DNA from: Parietichytrium sp. I65-24A
Lineage: Eukaryota > Sar > Bigyra > Thraustochytrida > Thraustochytriidae
Assembly: GCA_012862575.1 (NCBI GenBank)
Contig: BLSF01000009.1
Coordinates: forward strand, 62,001 to 126,000
Direction: 5' to 3'
DNA: 64,000 nt
The notes under the pieces are model-generated. The model was not told the DNA's origin. It saw only the letters and a list, made by a program, of their open reading frames with translations, and searched no databases. Every line of letters starts with the position of its first letter. Within the stretch, counting starts at the first letter, position 1. A program made the translations under genes and the position numbers. Positions 32,554 to 44,100 of the stretch are shown in pieces.

Positions 32554-34005
32554 ATGGGACGCGTGGTGAGTAACAGGCGAGCGCCTCGGGCCCCGCGGCC
32601 CGTGAGCGTTCGACAGCTCGAACTGCACGGGCAAGCATTTCGGCACAAGCAAGGAGCGAGCAGCCTCGACAGCGCGGTGCCAAGCTGTGACACAGAGTTT
32701 TGGGCGCGACTAACCAGCAACGGCAGTGAGAATTCCGACTCTGAGTCTGAATCTGAGTCTGAGGACATAACCATTTTAGATGAGAGCTCCGACGGACACT
32801 TTTTGGTTGGCTTGCTCTTGAAGGACGAATCGGAAGGGCTGCAACAGTTCATTAAACAACATGGATTATACGAATACGGATTCATTGGGACGATTGATCT
32901 TATCTCCCTTTGCTGCTATAAGATAGCTTCCAACTGCTTGCCCATCCTTCTCAAAGGACTGAGGGATCGCGGAATAACAATCAGGTGGTCAGAGCCTGGC
33001 GTCATGTATCCAACAATATGCGATAGCATTCTGAGTGTCGTGGAGAACTCAGAACATAATACCGAGGAGCTCGAAGGGGAACTCCGGCCAGCTCTAGACA
33101 TCAAGCTTGCGGGCATGCTTAGGGAACTTTTCAGGTATGGTTTCGACCCAAACAGTACGTCTGATACCGGTACATCACTTTTGACGGTTTTGGCGATCAT
33201 AAACGCGACAGAGTCTGCTCGAACGGCCATCATCGCTGGAGCCAAAGTAAACAATCGCCCCGCTAAAACCGCGTGGCCTGCGTTATTCTGGGCAGTGAGT
33301 AACGACAACGAGACCCTTGTTAAAATGCTGCTAGACGCCGGCGCCAAAGCGAAGGCATTGGTTGTGAAGGGCAGTGTGAGCCTTTCTGTGATGCCTCACG
33401 CAGCCACCAAGCAGATTGCTCAAATTTTGCTGCGGGAGGGGCTTCGCATCAACGACGCGGATGAAGATGGCATGACTGCGTTGCACTACGCATGCAGTGA
33501 GGGGAACCTCGAGCTTGCAAAGTTTTTACTCAGCCGCGGCGCAGATAGGAACCTTCGAAACAAAGACGGGGAGACGGCTTTTGAAGTTGGAAGCCTCGCG
33601 TGCCAATCAGACATAGTCAAGTTTCTTCTTCACAAGGTGTCCCTTGCGGAGCTACAAGAGAGCTCTGCCATGATGGTTCGGTATCGGGATTCCCAAATCA
33701 CAAATGATGCTGAAGACACAGCTCCGGAGACTGGGAATGACAGAGAGGTCGATCAGCTTGGCGCGATTTACATCCAAGACCTCATCGATAAACGCATCGA
33801 GGCGTACACGTCCAACCGGAGTGGCCACAAGAGTACTAGTTCTGATGCGGCAGCTGGGAGAACCAAACTTAGATTGAGTACGATTACTCGAGAATCAAGA
33901 ACCAAGGTCATATCACACCATGCCACAATAGAAGACTTTGCGTCCTCCAAAGTAGCGTCGAGGCACCACCGCCAATCTAGCGGGGATTGCTGCATAATAT
34001 CCTAA
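32554..34005 (+). CDS. ankyrin-repeat protein with C-terminal CaaX box
   Basis: An intronless 483-residue protein. After a basic N-terminus comes an acidic Ser-rich stretch (SDSESESESED, about residues 62-72). Degenerate ankyrin units begin around residue 200 (TSLLTVLAIINATESARTAI; WPALFWAVSNDNETLVKMLL). The clearest unit, at about 305-340, is DEDGMTALHYACSEGNLELA with FLLSRGADRNLRNKDGETA following. The last five residues are CCIIS: CIIS fits a farnesylation CaaX box, and the Cys before it could be palmitoylated. The protein is therefore probably anchored to the cytosolic face of a membrane and binds a partner through the ankyrin face. Partner and role are unknown. Confidence 0.75.
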   Translation: MGRVVSNRRAPRAPRPVSVRQLELHGQAFRHKQGASSLDSAVPSCDTEFWARLTSNGSENSDSESESESEDITILDESSDGHFLVGLLLKDESEGLQQFIKQHGLYEYGFIGTIDLISLCCYKIASNCLPILLKGLRDRGITIRWSEPGVMYPTICDSILSVVENSEHNTEELEGELRPALDIKLAGMLRELFRYGFDPNSTSDTGTSLLTVLAIINATESARTAIIAGAKVNNRPAKTAWPALFWAVSNDNETLVKMLLDAGAKAKALVVKGSVSLSVMPHAATKQIAQILLREGLRINDADEDGMTALHYACSEGNLELAKFLLSRGADRNLRNKDGETAFEVGSLACQSDIVKFLLHKVSLAELQESSAMMVRYRDSQITNDAEDTAPETGNDREVDQLGAIYIQDLIDKRIEAYTSNRSGHKSTSSDAAAGRTKLRLSTITRESRTKVISHHATIEDFASSKVASRHHRQSSGDCCIIS

Positions 34006-34492
34006 GCATCCTGCATGAACTAGGGGTGCCGAGAATCTGTGTTGGTACCAGTAAGGAGTACAGGTAGACGACCCTTTCGGGTCCGTGCAAATCCGCGCAA
34101 GTCTGTCCGGCTTGAGTCCTCTGCCCACTCGGCCCCGCGACAGGCCATTGGTGTAAACTGTAAATTATAACTCTAGCGAGCGCACAAAAAATCTCAACCT
34201 ACGATCGCACGCTCTTTTCTTTTCGCTCAGCTTCATTCCTCAACTCACGTAACGCAACAACCACCCTGCACATTGGACCCAGCCTTTCAAGAACACAGTT
34301 ATCACAATCCAGCTATCGAGCTAGCTACTAGAGGTATCCTGAGTACCAACATCGCCCTTCTTGCGCGGCGCTCAATCTCACCATCTCACCATCTTTGCTT
34401 TTGCTCTTTTCTCTTTGGCCCTTGCTCCATGTTCTTTGTTTTTCCATTGTTTCGTCGTGTGCACCCGAGTCAGGTTGACACCCTTGCAACTC

Positions 34493-34525
34493 TTGCATTG
34501 CATTGCATTGCATTGCATTGCATTG
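34493..34525. repeat. 5-bp tandem repeat (TGCAT)x6
   Basis: About six perfect TTGCA/TGCAT units in gene-free DNA. Confidence 0.85.
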
Positions 34526-35242
34526 GAGTGCCTCAGCATGATAACCATGATAGTGGATAGTGCCTCCGAGTCTCCGAGTCCTGACACACGCTAACGCTAC
34601 TAGCACAACCTAGATCTGACGTCTACGCCACGCCCCGTCCACCCGAGAGCTTTAGAGCCTTGTACAGTTCGAGCGTAACTACTTGAACGTCCGTCGCCCT
34701 CCCGGTGCTCCCAGCTCGCAATGCACGTCTCGGTAAAATTGCACGAGATCCCTAGTGTTTGATCTAGATAGTGGTTAGTGGAGCATCAGGTAACTAGCTG
34801 GTGTTGAGTACTCTTTTAAGAGCTGCCTATGTCTCAGATAAGAAGGGCAGACGGTTTAGAGTAGTTACTATTAGTGCATAGGCTAGACGCAATTAAGACG
34901 AATGGGTGGCGTCATCATGCTGGTAGCCATGTTTTGCGGTGAAGGTACAATTAACGACTTTAATAGAAAAGGATAGCATCCCGCTGACGTCAGACGAAAA
35001 GATATCTCGTAAGGTCCAGCCAGCCAGATCTATACGACCGGATGTGCTGCCACGGAAAGCGTAGGACTATCTAGTTAGGGTCCTAGGAGAATTCAATGGA
35101 TGCGGTCGGCATGCTTAGTCAACCTCTCACATCGCGATTAACCAACACTACCCTCCCCCTATTCGCTCTACCTCGAGAGGCCTATCGGGCAGGCTACCCC
35201 TCTCCTACGCGGGACGATACCCTCTCGCTAGTGTGCCCCATG

Positions 35243-35296
35243 GCATAGAGAGCATAGAGAGCATAGAGAGCACAGAGAGCATAGAGAGCATAGAGA
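35243..35296. repeat. 9-bp tandem repeat (GCATAGAGA)x6
   Basis: Six units; one carries a single T-to-C change (GCACAGAGA). Confidence 0.85.
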
Positions 35297-35420
35297 CAGA
35301 TTCTGTGCAGTGAGAGAGAGCACTTGGAAGTGAGTGAGGAGTGGTAGGGAATAGTAGCGGAGTGGTAGGAGAAAGTAGTTCACGGCGGTGCAAGCTCAGA
35401 GACATTCATTGATTGACTGA

Positions 35421-35441
35421 TTCATTCATTCATTCATTCAC
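35421..35441. repeat. tetranucleotide repeat (TTCA)x5
   Basis: Five TTCA units preceded by degenerate copies (from about 35404), upstream of IMPDH. Confidence 0.75.
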
Positions 35442-35491
35442 ATTTAGAGACTTTAGAGACGCGGGAAAAGGGAAAAGAGGGAAAAGGGCAG

Positions 35492-35531
35492 TGGATAGGA
35501 GGATAGGAGGATAGGTGGATAGGAGGATAGG
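35492..35531. repeat. GGATAGGA/GGATAGGT tandem repeat
   Basis: About five 8-bp units upstream of IMPDH. Confidence 0.75.
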
Positions 35532-35585
35532 TGCGGGTGCAAGAGTGCAAGAAGCAGGTACTTACGGGAGCAACGAGTAAGGAAC

Positions 35586-35605
35586 AGAGAGAGAGAGAGA
35601 GAGAG
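35586..35605. promoter_or_regulatory. GA dinucleotide tract upstream of IMPDH
   Basis: Ten AG units about 350 bp before the IMPDH start codon. Similar tracts precede three other housekeeping genes in the window. A promoter or 5'UTR role is inference. Confidence 0.5.
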
Positions 35606-35952
35606 GAGAAGGCGTTTCTGCCGAGTGTGTGAGAGAGCTGCGGAGAGAGGCGAAGAGGTGAGTTGATAAGGATAGGTGGAAAGTTGAAAGAGAAAGGAGA
35701 AAGGCTGCCATATTCCGAATATTCACACAGTCTCGTGCTCGTGTTCTCGTGTTTGGTGTTTTTGTCTGCTCTTCTGGGTGTTCCCCTCGCGCTGTGCTCC
35801 TCCGCTTGCGCTGCGTGGCTGTTTCTGTTTGGGCGGTGACTGTGGTGCGCGGCGTTGTGTATATTCTTGTGCTTGTGCTTGTGCTTGTTGGGCGGAAACG
35901 GAGCAGGTTGGCGAAGGCGGATTCGGAAAAGGATTCCTCGACGAAAGTAAAC

Positions 35953-37479
35953 ATGGACAGGCTTACGCACGAGGGCGGCGACGGGTACAGCGCCAAGGAG
36001 CTCTTCTCCAAGTTTGCGTTTGGAACCGCATACACGTACGATGACTTGATCCTCCTCCCGGGCCAGATCGGCTTTGGCGTGAACGAGGTCACCTTGGAGA
36101 CCAAGTTGTCGAAAAAGATTTCTCTCAGACTTCCTTTCGTCAGTTCGCCTATGGACACTGTCACTGAGAGCGAGATGGCCATCAACATGGCTCTCCAGGG
36201 AGGTATCGGAATCATCCACTACAACAACACTATCGAGGAGCAGGCCGCTCAGGTGCGCACTGTGAAGCGCTACAAGAACGGATTCATTACTGATCCAATC
36301 GTCCTCTCGCCAAACAACACCATCGAGGACGTGGACCGCATCAAGGCTGAGAACGGCTTTTCTGGCATTCCTATCACCGTGGACGGCAAGATGGGCTCTC
36401 GTCTCGTTGGCTTTGTGTCCAACCGCGACGTAGACTTTTTGGAGGACCGCACCCGCAAGCTCTCCGAGGTGATGACTACCGACCTTGTCGTTGGACAGGA
36501 GTGGTGCACCCTGTCAGAGGCTAACATGATCCTTCGCCAGTCCAAGAAAGGCAAGCTTCCAATTGTCAATAGCAACTACGAGCTCATCAGCTTGTGCAGC
36601 AGGAACGATCTCAAGAAGAACCGCGACTTTCCTCTCGCAAGCAAGGAGCCAACCAGCAAGCAGCTCTTGGTCGGAGCCGCAATTTCCACCCGCCCACACG
36701 ACCGCGAGCGTCTCAAGGCTCTTGTTCAGCAGGGCGTCGACTGCATCGTCATCGACTCTTCTCAGGGAGACTCCATCTTTCAGCTCGAGTTTGTGAATGA
36801 GATCAAGAAAGAATACGGCGACAGCATCCAGGTCATCGGAGGAAACGTTGTCACCAGCTCCCAGTGCCTTCATTTGATTCAAGCCGGAGTTGATGGCCTT
36901 CGCATCGGTATGGGAGTCGGATCCATCTGTACCACCCAAGAGGTGTGCGCTGTGGGCCGCGCCCAGGCCACTGCTGTGTACCACTCTGCTCGCACTGCTG
37001 CTGTTCACGGCGTGCCAATCATTGCTGACGGTGGTATCTCCTCCTCCGGCCAGATCACCAAGGCACTCTCTCTCGGAGCGTCCACTGTTATGATGGGTTC
37101 TATGCTTGCAGGTTGCGAAGAGTCCCCTGGTGAATACTACTTTCAGGACGGCATCCGCTTGAAGAAATACCGCGGAATGGGATCCATGGAAGCCATGGAG
37201 AAAGGCTCCAGCAAGCGTTACTTTGCTGATAGTAAGGACACTGTCAAGGTTGCTCAGGGTGTTAGCGGTGCCGTCGTAGACAAGGGCTCCGTCGCTCGCT
37301 ACTTGCCATATGTCGCACAGGGTGTTAAGCACGGGCTTCAGGACCTTGGCGTCAAGTCCGTTGTCCAGCTGCACGAGGAGCTCTACCAGAGCAACATCCG
37401 CTTTGAGCTCCGCACCCACGCTGCTCAGAGGGAGGGATCCGTGCACAGCTTGTACACCTACGAGAAGCGTGTGTTCTAA
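35953..37479 (+). CDS. IMPDH: inosine-5'-monophosphate dehydrogenase
   Basis: 508 residues, intronless, starting at the ATG at 35953 ([18 protein letters not shown]), which matches the usual eukaryotic start and length (~514). The TIM barrel begins [10 protein letters not shown]. Two CBS domains are inserted at about residues 110-235 ([32 protein letters not shown]). The catalytic loop [11 protein letters not shown] contains Cys326, which forms the thioimidate with [17 protein letters not shown] binds phosphate, and the mobile flap [19 protein letters not shown] completes the active site. It converts IMP to XMP with NAD+, the rate-limiting step of guanine nucleotide synthesis, in the cytosol. 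CBS domains usually confer nucleotide feedback. Open frames antisense to this gene are shadows. Confidence 0.97.
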   Translation: MDRLTHEGGDGYSAKELFSKFAFGTAYTYDDLILLPGQIGFGVNEVTLETKLSKKISLRLPFVSSPMDTVTESEMAINMALQGGIGIIHYNNTIEEQAAQVRTVKRYKNGFITDPIVLSPNNTIEDVDRIKAENGFSGIPITVDGKMGSRLVGFVSNRDVDFLEDRTRKLSEVMTTDLVVGQEWCTLSEANMILRQSKKGKLPIVNSNYELISLCSRNDLKKNRDFPLASKEPTSKQLLVGAAISTRPHDRERLKALVQQGVDCIVIDSSQGDSIFQLEFVNEIKKEYGDSIQVIGGNVVTSSQCLHLIQAGVDGLRIGMGVGSICTTQEVCAVGRAQATAVYHSARTAAVHGVPIIADGGISSSGQITKALSLGASTVMMGSMLAGCEESPGEYYFQDGIRLKKYRGMGSMEAMEKGSSKRYFADSKDTVKVAQGVSGAVVDKGSVARYLPYVAQGVKHGLQDLGVKSVVQLHEELYQSNIRFELRTHAAQREGSVHSLYTYEKRVF

Positions 37480-38059
37480 ACGAGGGACTGACTTTGTCAG
37501 TCTGTTGTCGCGTTTCGTGCTCCTCCTGGTTTACTCCTTGGCTGTGCTCTTCTTGACTCGTCTTAATGAGCGAATCGAGATGAGGACGTTGCGTCTCCTC
37601 GTAAAATGGTATTTGACGATTGTGTAGAGATTGCGGGTGCGCAGGCCAAACAAACTAAGAAATTTTTTCCATCTTACTTTACTTTAGAACCAGAATACCT
37701 ACTCTCATAAGATTATCATTTATATTTCTCTTTGTTGTTGATTTATTTTACCCTAAGTAAAGCGGTGGGCGGACACAAAGACACGAAAAGAAAAAAGGAA
37801 AAAAAGGGACACGTCGAGTGAGAAATTTCAACATATGTTCGAACGAGAGGGGACTGAAAGTACATAATGTATCGTATTATTGGCGTCTTCGACTACCGGG
37901 ACTGGCTCGAGGCTGGCTACAGTCGTCCTGGTGCACACGAACATTCGCGGCACCATCGCTACAAAACGGCTCTTCACATCGAAGAAAAGATATCGCTGAT
38001 GAAAAGCTCTCTACTCTCTAAGGTTCTTCGTAACACTCCTTCGCCGAGAAGCATTTTTT
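37480..38059. other. convergent intergenic gap
   Basis: About 580 bp between IMPDH and carrier stop codons. AT-rich around 37660-37750, fitting 3'UTRs; nothing else seen. Confidence 0.4.
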
Positions 38060-39566
38060 TTATGCCCACGCTCGGTACATTGCATCCTTCACGTTGTAAA
38101 CAGCGCAAAAGATAGCTGCGTTCACTGGCACTGCACGCGCCAGAGCTGGGACATAACCCTTGTAAAATGCGCCTACACCTCCCTCAGCCTGTTTTCTCGA
38201 AGTGCACAACGGGTGTCAACGTCAGAATAGGTAATCTTTGCACGCGCCAATTTACTCATCAACTCACGTAGGTCTTCTTTGCGCAGTCCAAAGTACTGCT
38301 GTAAAGACGTTGTTCCTTGATCATGTGGTCGCCTTGCATACGGGTCTTAAGCACTTCCAAAGGATAACTGTATAAAACAAGAATGATCTGGTAAGTCGCG
38401 CGACTGAAACTCGGCGTCTAGTCTACAAGGATACTCGGGAGTCATCGTAGCTACTTACAGAATGCCCCAGAAGCAGAATCCAGCACAGGCACCGCCTGAG
38501 ATACCACCGAGGAAAACTTGGGTTGGTGTGTGAGGTTTGCCAGGCTCGCATACAGCCCTGTAGCCCATCTCAGATCCGAAAAAGTACAATCCAAAGCATG
38601 GGATGTTCCTCAGCAATGTTGCTCCAAGACCTTGCCACAGCCCAGAGACACCATACGCCCTGGTGATCTTACGACCAGCATCAAAGACTCCAGCATACTC
38701 ACCTGTGCGCACCAAAGACGTTAGAGTTTTCCGAATCGCTTGCCAACCTTGTGCGTTGCAGACGAAACGCCGGACTTACCCTCACCGACCTGAGCCTGAA
38801 GCTTAATTTTCAGCAAATCCACAGGGGTCTCTGTAAAGAGGAGGGAGAAATTGTTAGCTTCACGAAATGCCCTGACAAAAAAAAATTGCACCTGCACTTA
38901 CCAACGAGTGTAATTGGGATAGCCGCGAGAGCACCTGCCAAGAAGAACCTGTGGAGTTCAGAGCCTGGAACAGCTGCACCAGTGATCTTTTTGGCCTGGC
39001 CGTAAGAGAAGAATACACCAGCGTTGTGTGCCATAGCCCCGAGAAGAGGGGAAGCTGCACCTTTGTAGAGACCAGAAGCACCTTCTTTAGCGAAGGTCTT
39101 CTTTGCACAGTCTACCATCCCGCTGAATGGAAGCTTGCCATCCGGACCAGGCTTTTGGGTTTGAAGACCTTTAGATGGATTTGTTTGTCAGCAATCATAT
39201 CTTCAAATCCAATTCAGCCGGGCGAGACATAAAACTCACGAGTCTTGATAGTATCCAACGGATGCCTGCACACGATTCCGGGTCGAATAGTCAGCAACCA
39301 CCCATAAGCAACTGACGTCTCCTTCGCCAAACCCAACCAGCAGCAACTCACCCTGCAACCTATTCTCACACCCCGCGTAGTCGACACCAGTTCCCATCAA
39401 ACCAAACACCAGAAAAACCCCATCAACAGCCCTGTCAGCTTCCCACCTGAGCCCCCCAACCAATACATTGCGCTCCTGTCCCTCGCAAAACCAAACTCAC
39501 CACCTGGGCCACCCCTCCGGCGGTGCCGGACATGATGTCAATCGCGGTGTTCTTGCTGCCTCCCAT
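38060..39566 (-). CDS. mitochondrial carrier (SLC25) family protein, eight exons including an 8-nt microexon
   Basis: Exons: 39501-39566, 39352-39359 (8 nt), 39240-39265, 38902-39168, 38780-38830, 38459-38702, 38268-38367 and 38060-38188. Introns are 71-141 bp, all GT-AG, and all phases agree, giving about 296 residues. Three carrier repeats are visible with P-x-D/E-x-x-K-x-R signatures: GHPLDTIKTR, ETPVDLLKIKL and YPLEVLKTR. Each is followed by a glycine-rich even-helix motif (GASGLYKGAASPLLG; GVSGLWQGLGATLLRNIP; GVGAFYKGYVPALARAVP). Without exon 2 (GTTGCAGG) the frame is lost before GHPLDTIKTR; with it the joint reads GGVAQVVAGHPLD. The closest resemblance is the carnitine/acylcarnitine-ornithine branch, but I cannot fix the substrate. 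It sits in the inner mitochondrial membrane. Confidence 0.9.
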
Positions 39567-39629
39567 CCTGCCAATCAATCTATTCGTAGCACTGTAAGCT
39601 CTCCTCACGCCCGCGTCTTCTCACTCTCG

Positions 39630-39657
39630 CTGGCAATCTGGCAATCTGGCAATCTGG
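39630..39657. repeat. 8-bp tandem repeat (CTGGCAAT)x3+
   Basis: Three units plus partial, about 65 bp upstream of the carrier start codon; TTTCAC repeats follow at about 39715-39736. Confidence 0.75.
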
Positions 39658-40858
39658 GTCTGCTCTTCACTCTTCGCTCTTCACTCGTCGATGATCCCTT
39701 GCTCTCGCGCTCCAACTTTCACTTTCACTTTCACTTGCAGCTTCTCTTGTTGATGTTCACTCTCGACTAACGCTCTAGATTTGCGCTCTGCTACAGTATC
39801 CACCTATCCGCGCCTACCATCAGCTTCCAATTTCCAAGTTGCTAGCTAGCTAGCGACGATACCAGCACACCCCGTGGTCCTATGGATTTATCTATAAACA
39901 TCCCACGCAGACGCAAGGTCAAGTATGGTCAGTGCTATACCGCGGCGTTTGTTCTACAGTTGGGGGTATGTGCGTCTACTGGAGGGCTCCCAGGGTGCTA
40001 GAGGTTAAGGAGTGGTGGGGAGGATGGTAGGAGTGCGTAAGGGGCGGTAGGAAGGGGGTAGCGTAGAATGTGTGACGACGCCGTCGAGTGCTGGTCGACG
40101 CGCACAGGGGAGGAAAGCCGATTGGGAGGGGTGTCGTCCGTTCGGGGATTTGTGAGGCGCGCAACGTATTCTTGATCGGGGTTCCCGGAAATTCTGCCGG
40201 TCGGCCGATTGGACGAGGCGCTATGCAGTGGATAGATGAGACTACCAGACTCGTAGTTCTTGTTTGGACACTGAAAATCTGTGATTGGGAAAAGTGTCTG
40301 TCGATTGGAAAACAGGCTGGTATTACCGCGCGGTATAGTCACGGCCTACGAGGGGCGCAAAGTTGAGTGATCTTGCTCGGAGATGGGGAACGCTTTTATA
40401 GTGAAGCAGGAGTGGACTTCCTCACGACCCTGACGCGTACGGGGAAGAACAGTGGAGGGTTTCGGGCTTTCGGGCACATTCCCCGTCAGTAAGAGCACTC
40501 TCTGAGAACCGTTCTTAGCTGCCAAATCGACTTCGTAAACCTCCCCGGGCAATAAACCGCGACTCGCGATGCGTTCCCCACTCTCTTCCTCTTCCTGACC
40601 ACTCGGGGTCCCGCATCGCAGAGCAATCAGCTCCCGCATCGCAGCACAGCATTCATTCTCACCTTCCGAGTGTTGAGGTTGCAAATGACTTACTTTCTTC
40701 TACGTCTTACCGGTCACAGCGCAGTGCTACTGTAATAGTATAAACTAAGTAGGCGTGCTGGCTCTGTGCCTTGTTTTAGTGGTACTATGTTTCCGATGGG
40801 AACGTTCAGGCGGCCATGGTGGGTCGAATGTGTCGCTGTGGAGTGCACTCTTTCACTC

Positions 40859-40892
40859 ACTCATTGGACTCATTGGACTCATTCGACTCATT
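40859..40892. repeat. 9-10-bp tandem repeat (ACTCATTGG)
   Basis: About four imperfect units upstream of the gene starting at 41164. Confidence 0.7.
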
Positions 40893-40971
40893 GCAAAGCG
40901 GAAGAAAGGCAAAACGAAAGACAAAGAGAAAGAGCACTCGAGAAGCAATGGGAAGAGAGACCCGCAGATAG

Positions 40972-41007
40972 GCAGATAAGCAGATAAGCAGATAAGCAGA
41001 TAAGCAG
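40972..41007. repeat. 8-bp tandem repeat (GCAGATAA)x4+
   Basis: Four and a half units about 160 bp upstream of the start at 41164. Confidence 0.8.
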
Positions 41008-41163
41008 CTGTGAGCAGAAGACATATTAGTTCCCGTGGGCAAGTGCAGACAAGAGGGAGAGCGAAAGCGAAGTGGATGCGAAGAGAAAGGGCGACTGGAG
41101 GAAGGAAAGAGAGAGTGGCTGAGGCGGAGGCTGCCAAACGGAGAGCAGAGCGGAGTGCGGCCG

Positions 41164-44100
41164 ATGAAGGGCCTGAATGTGTGGCCCAAGTGGAGGCAGC
41201 AACTCTGGCCGCATTTGGTGGAATGTAAAACAATATGGACGATTTTCGTGAAGAAGCCATACAAGGTGAACGGGCTGGAGCTTGCCGGGAGGACGCAGTG
41301 TGACGCTTTGATGGGCGAGGCGTTTGGGGACATGAACAATCCTGGGCCGAGAAGACCGGTGGATGCTATTTATATGATTGCAGTGGTGCTTTTTGACGTG
41401 GTCGCTGGAATCGACTTCATCTCAGGCCTCGAAAGCTCCGAGGTAACGATGTTTCTTGAGGAGCTTGCGGACGTGTGCTCCTGCGAGAACGTAACTGTGC
41501 GCTACTGGGCGATAAAGTGTCTCTGGCAAGCGCTGCACCTGTATCGCGACTGTGTGAATTACAAGCCTGCAATATTAAACGAGAAGCGGTGGAAGCTTGC
41601 TAGCAAACTGTCCTGGTTTGATACCGGTCTGTCAAAAGCAAGCAAGCCAACCACCAGTCGTTCCAGTCCTGCCTTCGGGGAAGACGGAGCCGCGATCAAC
41701 TCTGCTAGTCCTTCCCGACGTGAGAGTTTTGACGATGACTACGAAGACTTTTTGGATGATGCCGGTGGTCGCGCGGGAGACGGCGACGGCTCAGACAAAA
41801 TCGTTGCCCAGTTGCGTGCTGCATTCACTGCTTTTGTGTGTAATTCGTTTCTGAGACTCTCGCTGGGCGGCTCAAGCCTAGAGTCTTCAGACGCGCAAGT
41901 AATTATGGAGATTCTGGTGGACGAGGTGGAAATGCCTTCAATCAGGATGTTTCGCTCGCAGAGACACAGTGAGGTGCAGGAGAGTAATCTCGAGGCATTC
42001 GGAAGTTGCGCGAAGAACCCGGAGGTATTTCCTGCACTCTTTGTCGCGGCTGTCCTCATTCGCGACAGAAGTGTAAAGGCTAGGACGCTGAAAAATATAA
42101 ACTTAATGGTGTTGCAAAACAAGCCGAGCCTACAAGCTCTGATCGCAACGCACAAGTGGCAGTCGATGTTGTTTCTTATCCTCACGACCGTCCCAAAATC
42201 GAATCGAGATAGCACGGAGCGAGACATATACAACTATGCCCTGAATCTCATCACCAGTGGATTAGCACACTGCAGCAACACGCAGTTTCGGCGAGTTGAT
42301 TATGTTCTCGGTTCCACGCTCGCGCAACTCTTGGCGATCTGTGCCTGGGATGGAGTTTCTTCGGCGATGTATCGTCAGTTCCTAGTGTCTCTCATCGACA
42401 ACCTCCGCACTTCAGCATTCTGGCGCTCAAGCGAGTCCACTGCGCAATGGAAGAGCTTGTTTCAGCTCGTCCAGTTTTGCACCTCATTCATCTTCTTCAT
42501 GCCCACTTGTTCTCTGAGCGGTGACCACGAGCTCACTGATGGCGAGCTCACACCGGAGCTAGACGATCTCGAGTCTCAGGACAGCGACGCAGGGTATCGC
42601 AGGCGTTTTAGTGAAGAGCAGGAGAGCGTTGGCACTGATAATAGCCTAGGTATCCCCCGGGAGGAAAAAAGGAGGGTCAGAATGCCTTCATTCAGGCGCA
42701 AGCCACCCCTCCCTAATTCGAAGACGCGAGCCAAGCGTTCTGGGTCTCTGAGCTCTGCTGGAAGTGCTGATACGGATGGAGGAATGTATACCTCGGATTC
42801 TGATACCGGACGGAAAGAGAAGCCTGGGCGTACCTGGGCATTTAACATTTTTCGACGAAAGAAGAAGAACAGCCTTGGATCAAGCAAGAAGGGATCCACA
42901 AACTCGATGGACAGCCTTGACAGCGAAGCCGCGAGGTTTCGTCAACTTCCCATACGCGTACTTCCCACGTCACATAGTGGCGAGGTGCAGCTTTGTAAGC
43001 GCTCAACCTTTGGGTCTTTTAAGGGGCTATCAAAGTCGAAAAGAGACCGTGGCGAAGCGAGCAAAAAAGAGCAAGTTTTTGCAAGTGCACCACCGGTAAC
43101 ACGCGCTCCGCTTTCTTGCCTTGATATTGACGACGTGATGGAGACCTTGGCGAATTGCTTGAAAGAGTTTTCTGAGAAGCATGGACGAGATGACTTGGAG
43201 ACTCATATTTTGCTAGATTTTAGACACAGCGCCCCTCAGGCGAGGTATTTTGTGGGCGGAGCTGCGAATCGGCTGGAGAACATCGGCCTACACGTGAATT
43301 CCATCGGGACTTGCGATGATTTGGAGCTGGCCAACAGCCTTGTGAACCTCTTCGGAAAGATCGGCGTCACTGGGACAGCCGATGACACTGCAGCACTGGA
43401 AAACGTCTACATGGAGAAGCGGGAGCGCGCAAATATGCAAAAGGCCTCAGAACTGTGCAAAGCGTTTTTGCAAATCCGCAGCCTGCTGGGCCTACTGTCG
43501 AGTGGATTGCACACCATTCAGCCTGAGAGGAGCAAGGACCAACAGCCTGCAAACGACGAGAACGAAAGCTTAAACCAGAGCATCCAGGCAGGATCGGGAA
43601 GACCCCCTCTGATGCGCATCTCTACAGATTCCTCGGGCAATGCTCAAGTGAATGTCTCTCATGAATACATTGAGGAGAACGAGCGCAATCTGAAGAGTGT
43701 GGCCACGTTTCTCAGCACGTCCAGCAAAAACGGCGCGTTTTTGACCCGCAAATCACACATAAAAGCGATCATGTCTCGGCTACGTAGCGCACTGGCGATC
43801 GACCTCTGGGAGTTAGAAAACCCGAACCTCCCACTGACTCCAAAGACATCCTCTTCATGCAGAAGTTCCCCGCGCAGCACCTCTGGTAAGACCTTTTCTT
43901 TCAGTAGTACTGGAACACCACCTCGCGTCGTCCACCGAACAGGTTCCTGGCGAGCGCGTTCGCGTTCTGGCTATGCTAGTTTTAATGCTCAATCGTCCTT
44001 TTCTCGGCGCACCCGCTCAACCAAAGGAGGTTTGCCTCCTCAGGCTCCTCGCCGAAAGACCAGCGGAGCACCTTGGGGATCATCCCAAAATGTTTTTGAC

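Larger units (their letters stand above)
34006..35952. other. gene-free stretch with clustered simple repeats upstream of IMPDH
   Basis: Almost 2 kb with no supported gene. Holds a TGCAT repeat (34493), a 9-bp GCATAGAGA array (35243), CATT repeats (35421), GGATAGGA-type repeats (35492) and a GA tract (35586), stacked toward the IMPDH start. The last ~350 bp are probably 5'UTR or promoter. A 68-codon in-frame extension upstream of the IMPDH ATG is not conserved-looking. Confidence 0.5.
39567..41163. other. 1.6 kb divergent intergenic region
   Basis: Lies between the divergent carrier gene and the large unknown gene. It holds several short tandem repeats (39630, 40859, 40972) and a CTAG-rich word near 39842. 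No gene is supported; a 43-codon extension in frame with the downstream gene begins at a GTG and is not credited. Confidence 0.4.

Noticed and set aside
35749-35952. 68-codon N-terminal extension of IMPDH
   Set aside because: Unlike any IMPDH; the ATG at 35953 gives the normal start and length.
35434-36219. 261-codon minus-strand frame upstream of IMPDH
   Set aside because: Covers microsatellites and the IMPDH start; low complexity and no family signal.
36514-37446. 310-codon frame antisense to IMPDH
   Set aside because: Fully inside a strongly conserved gene on the other strand; a codon-bias shadow.
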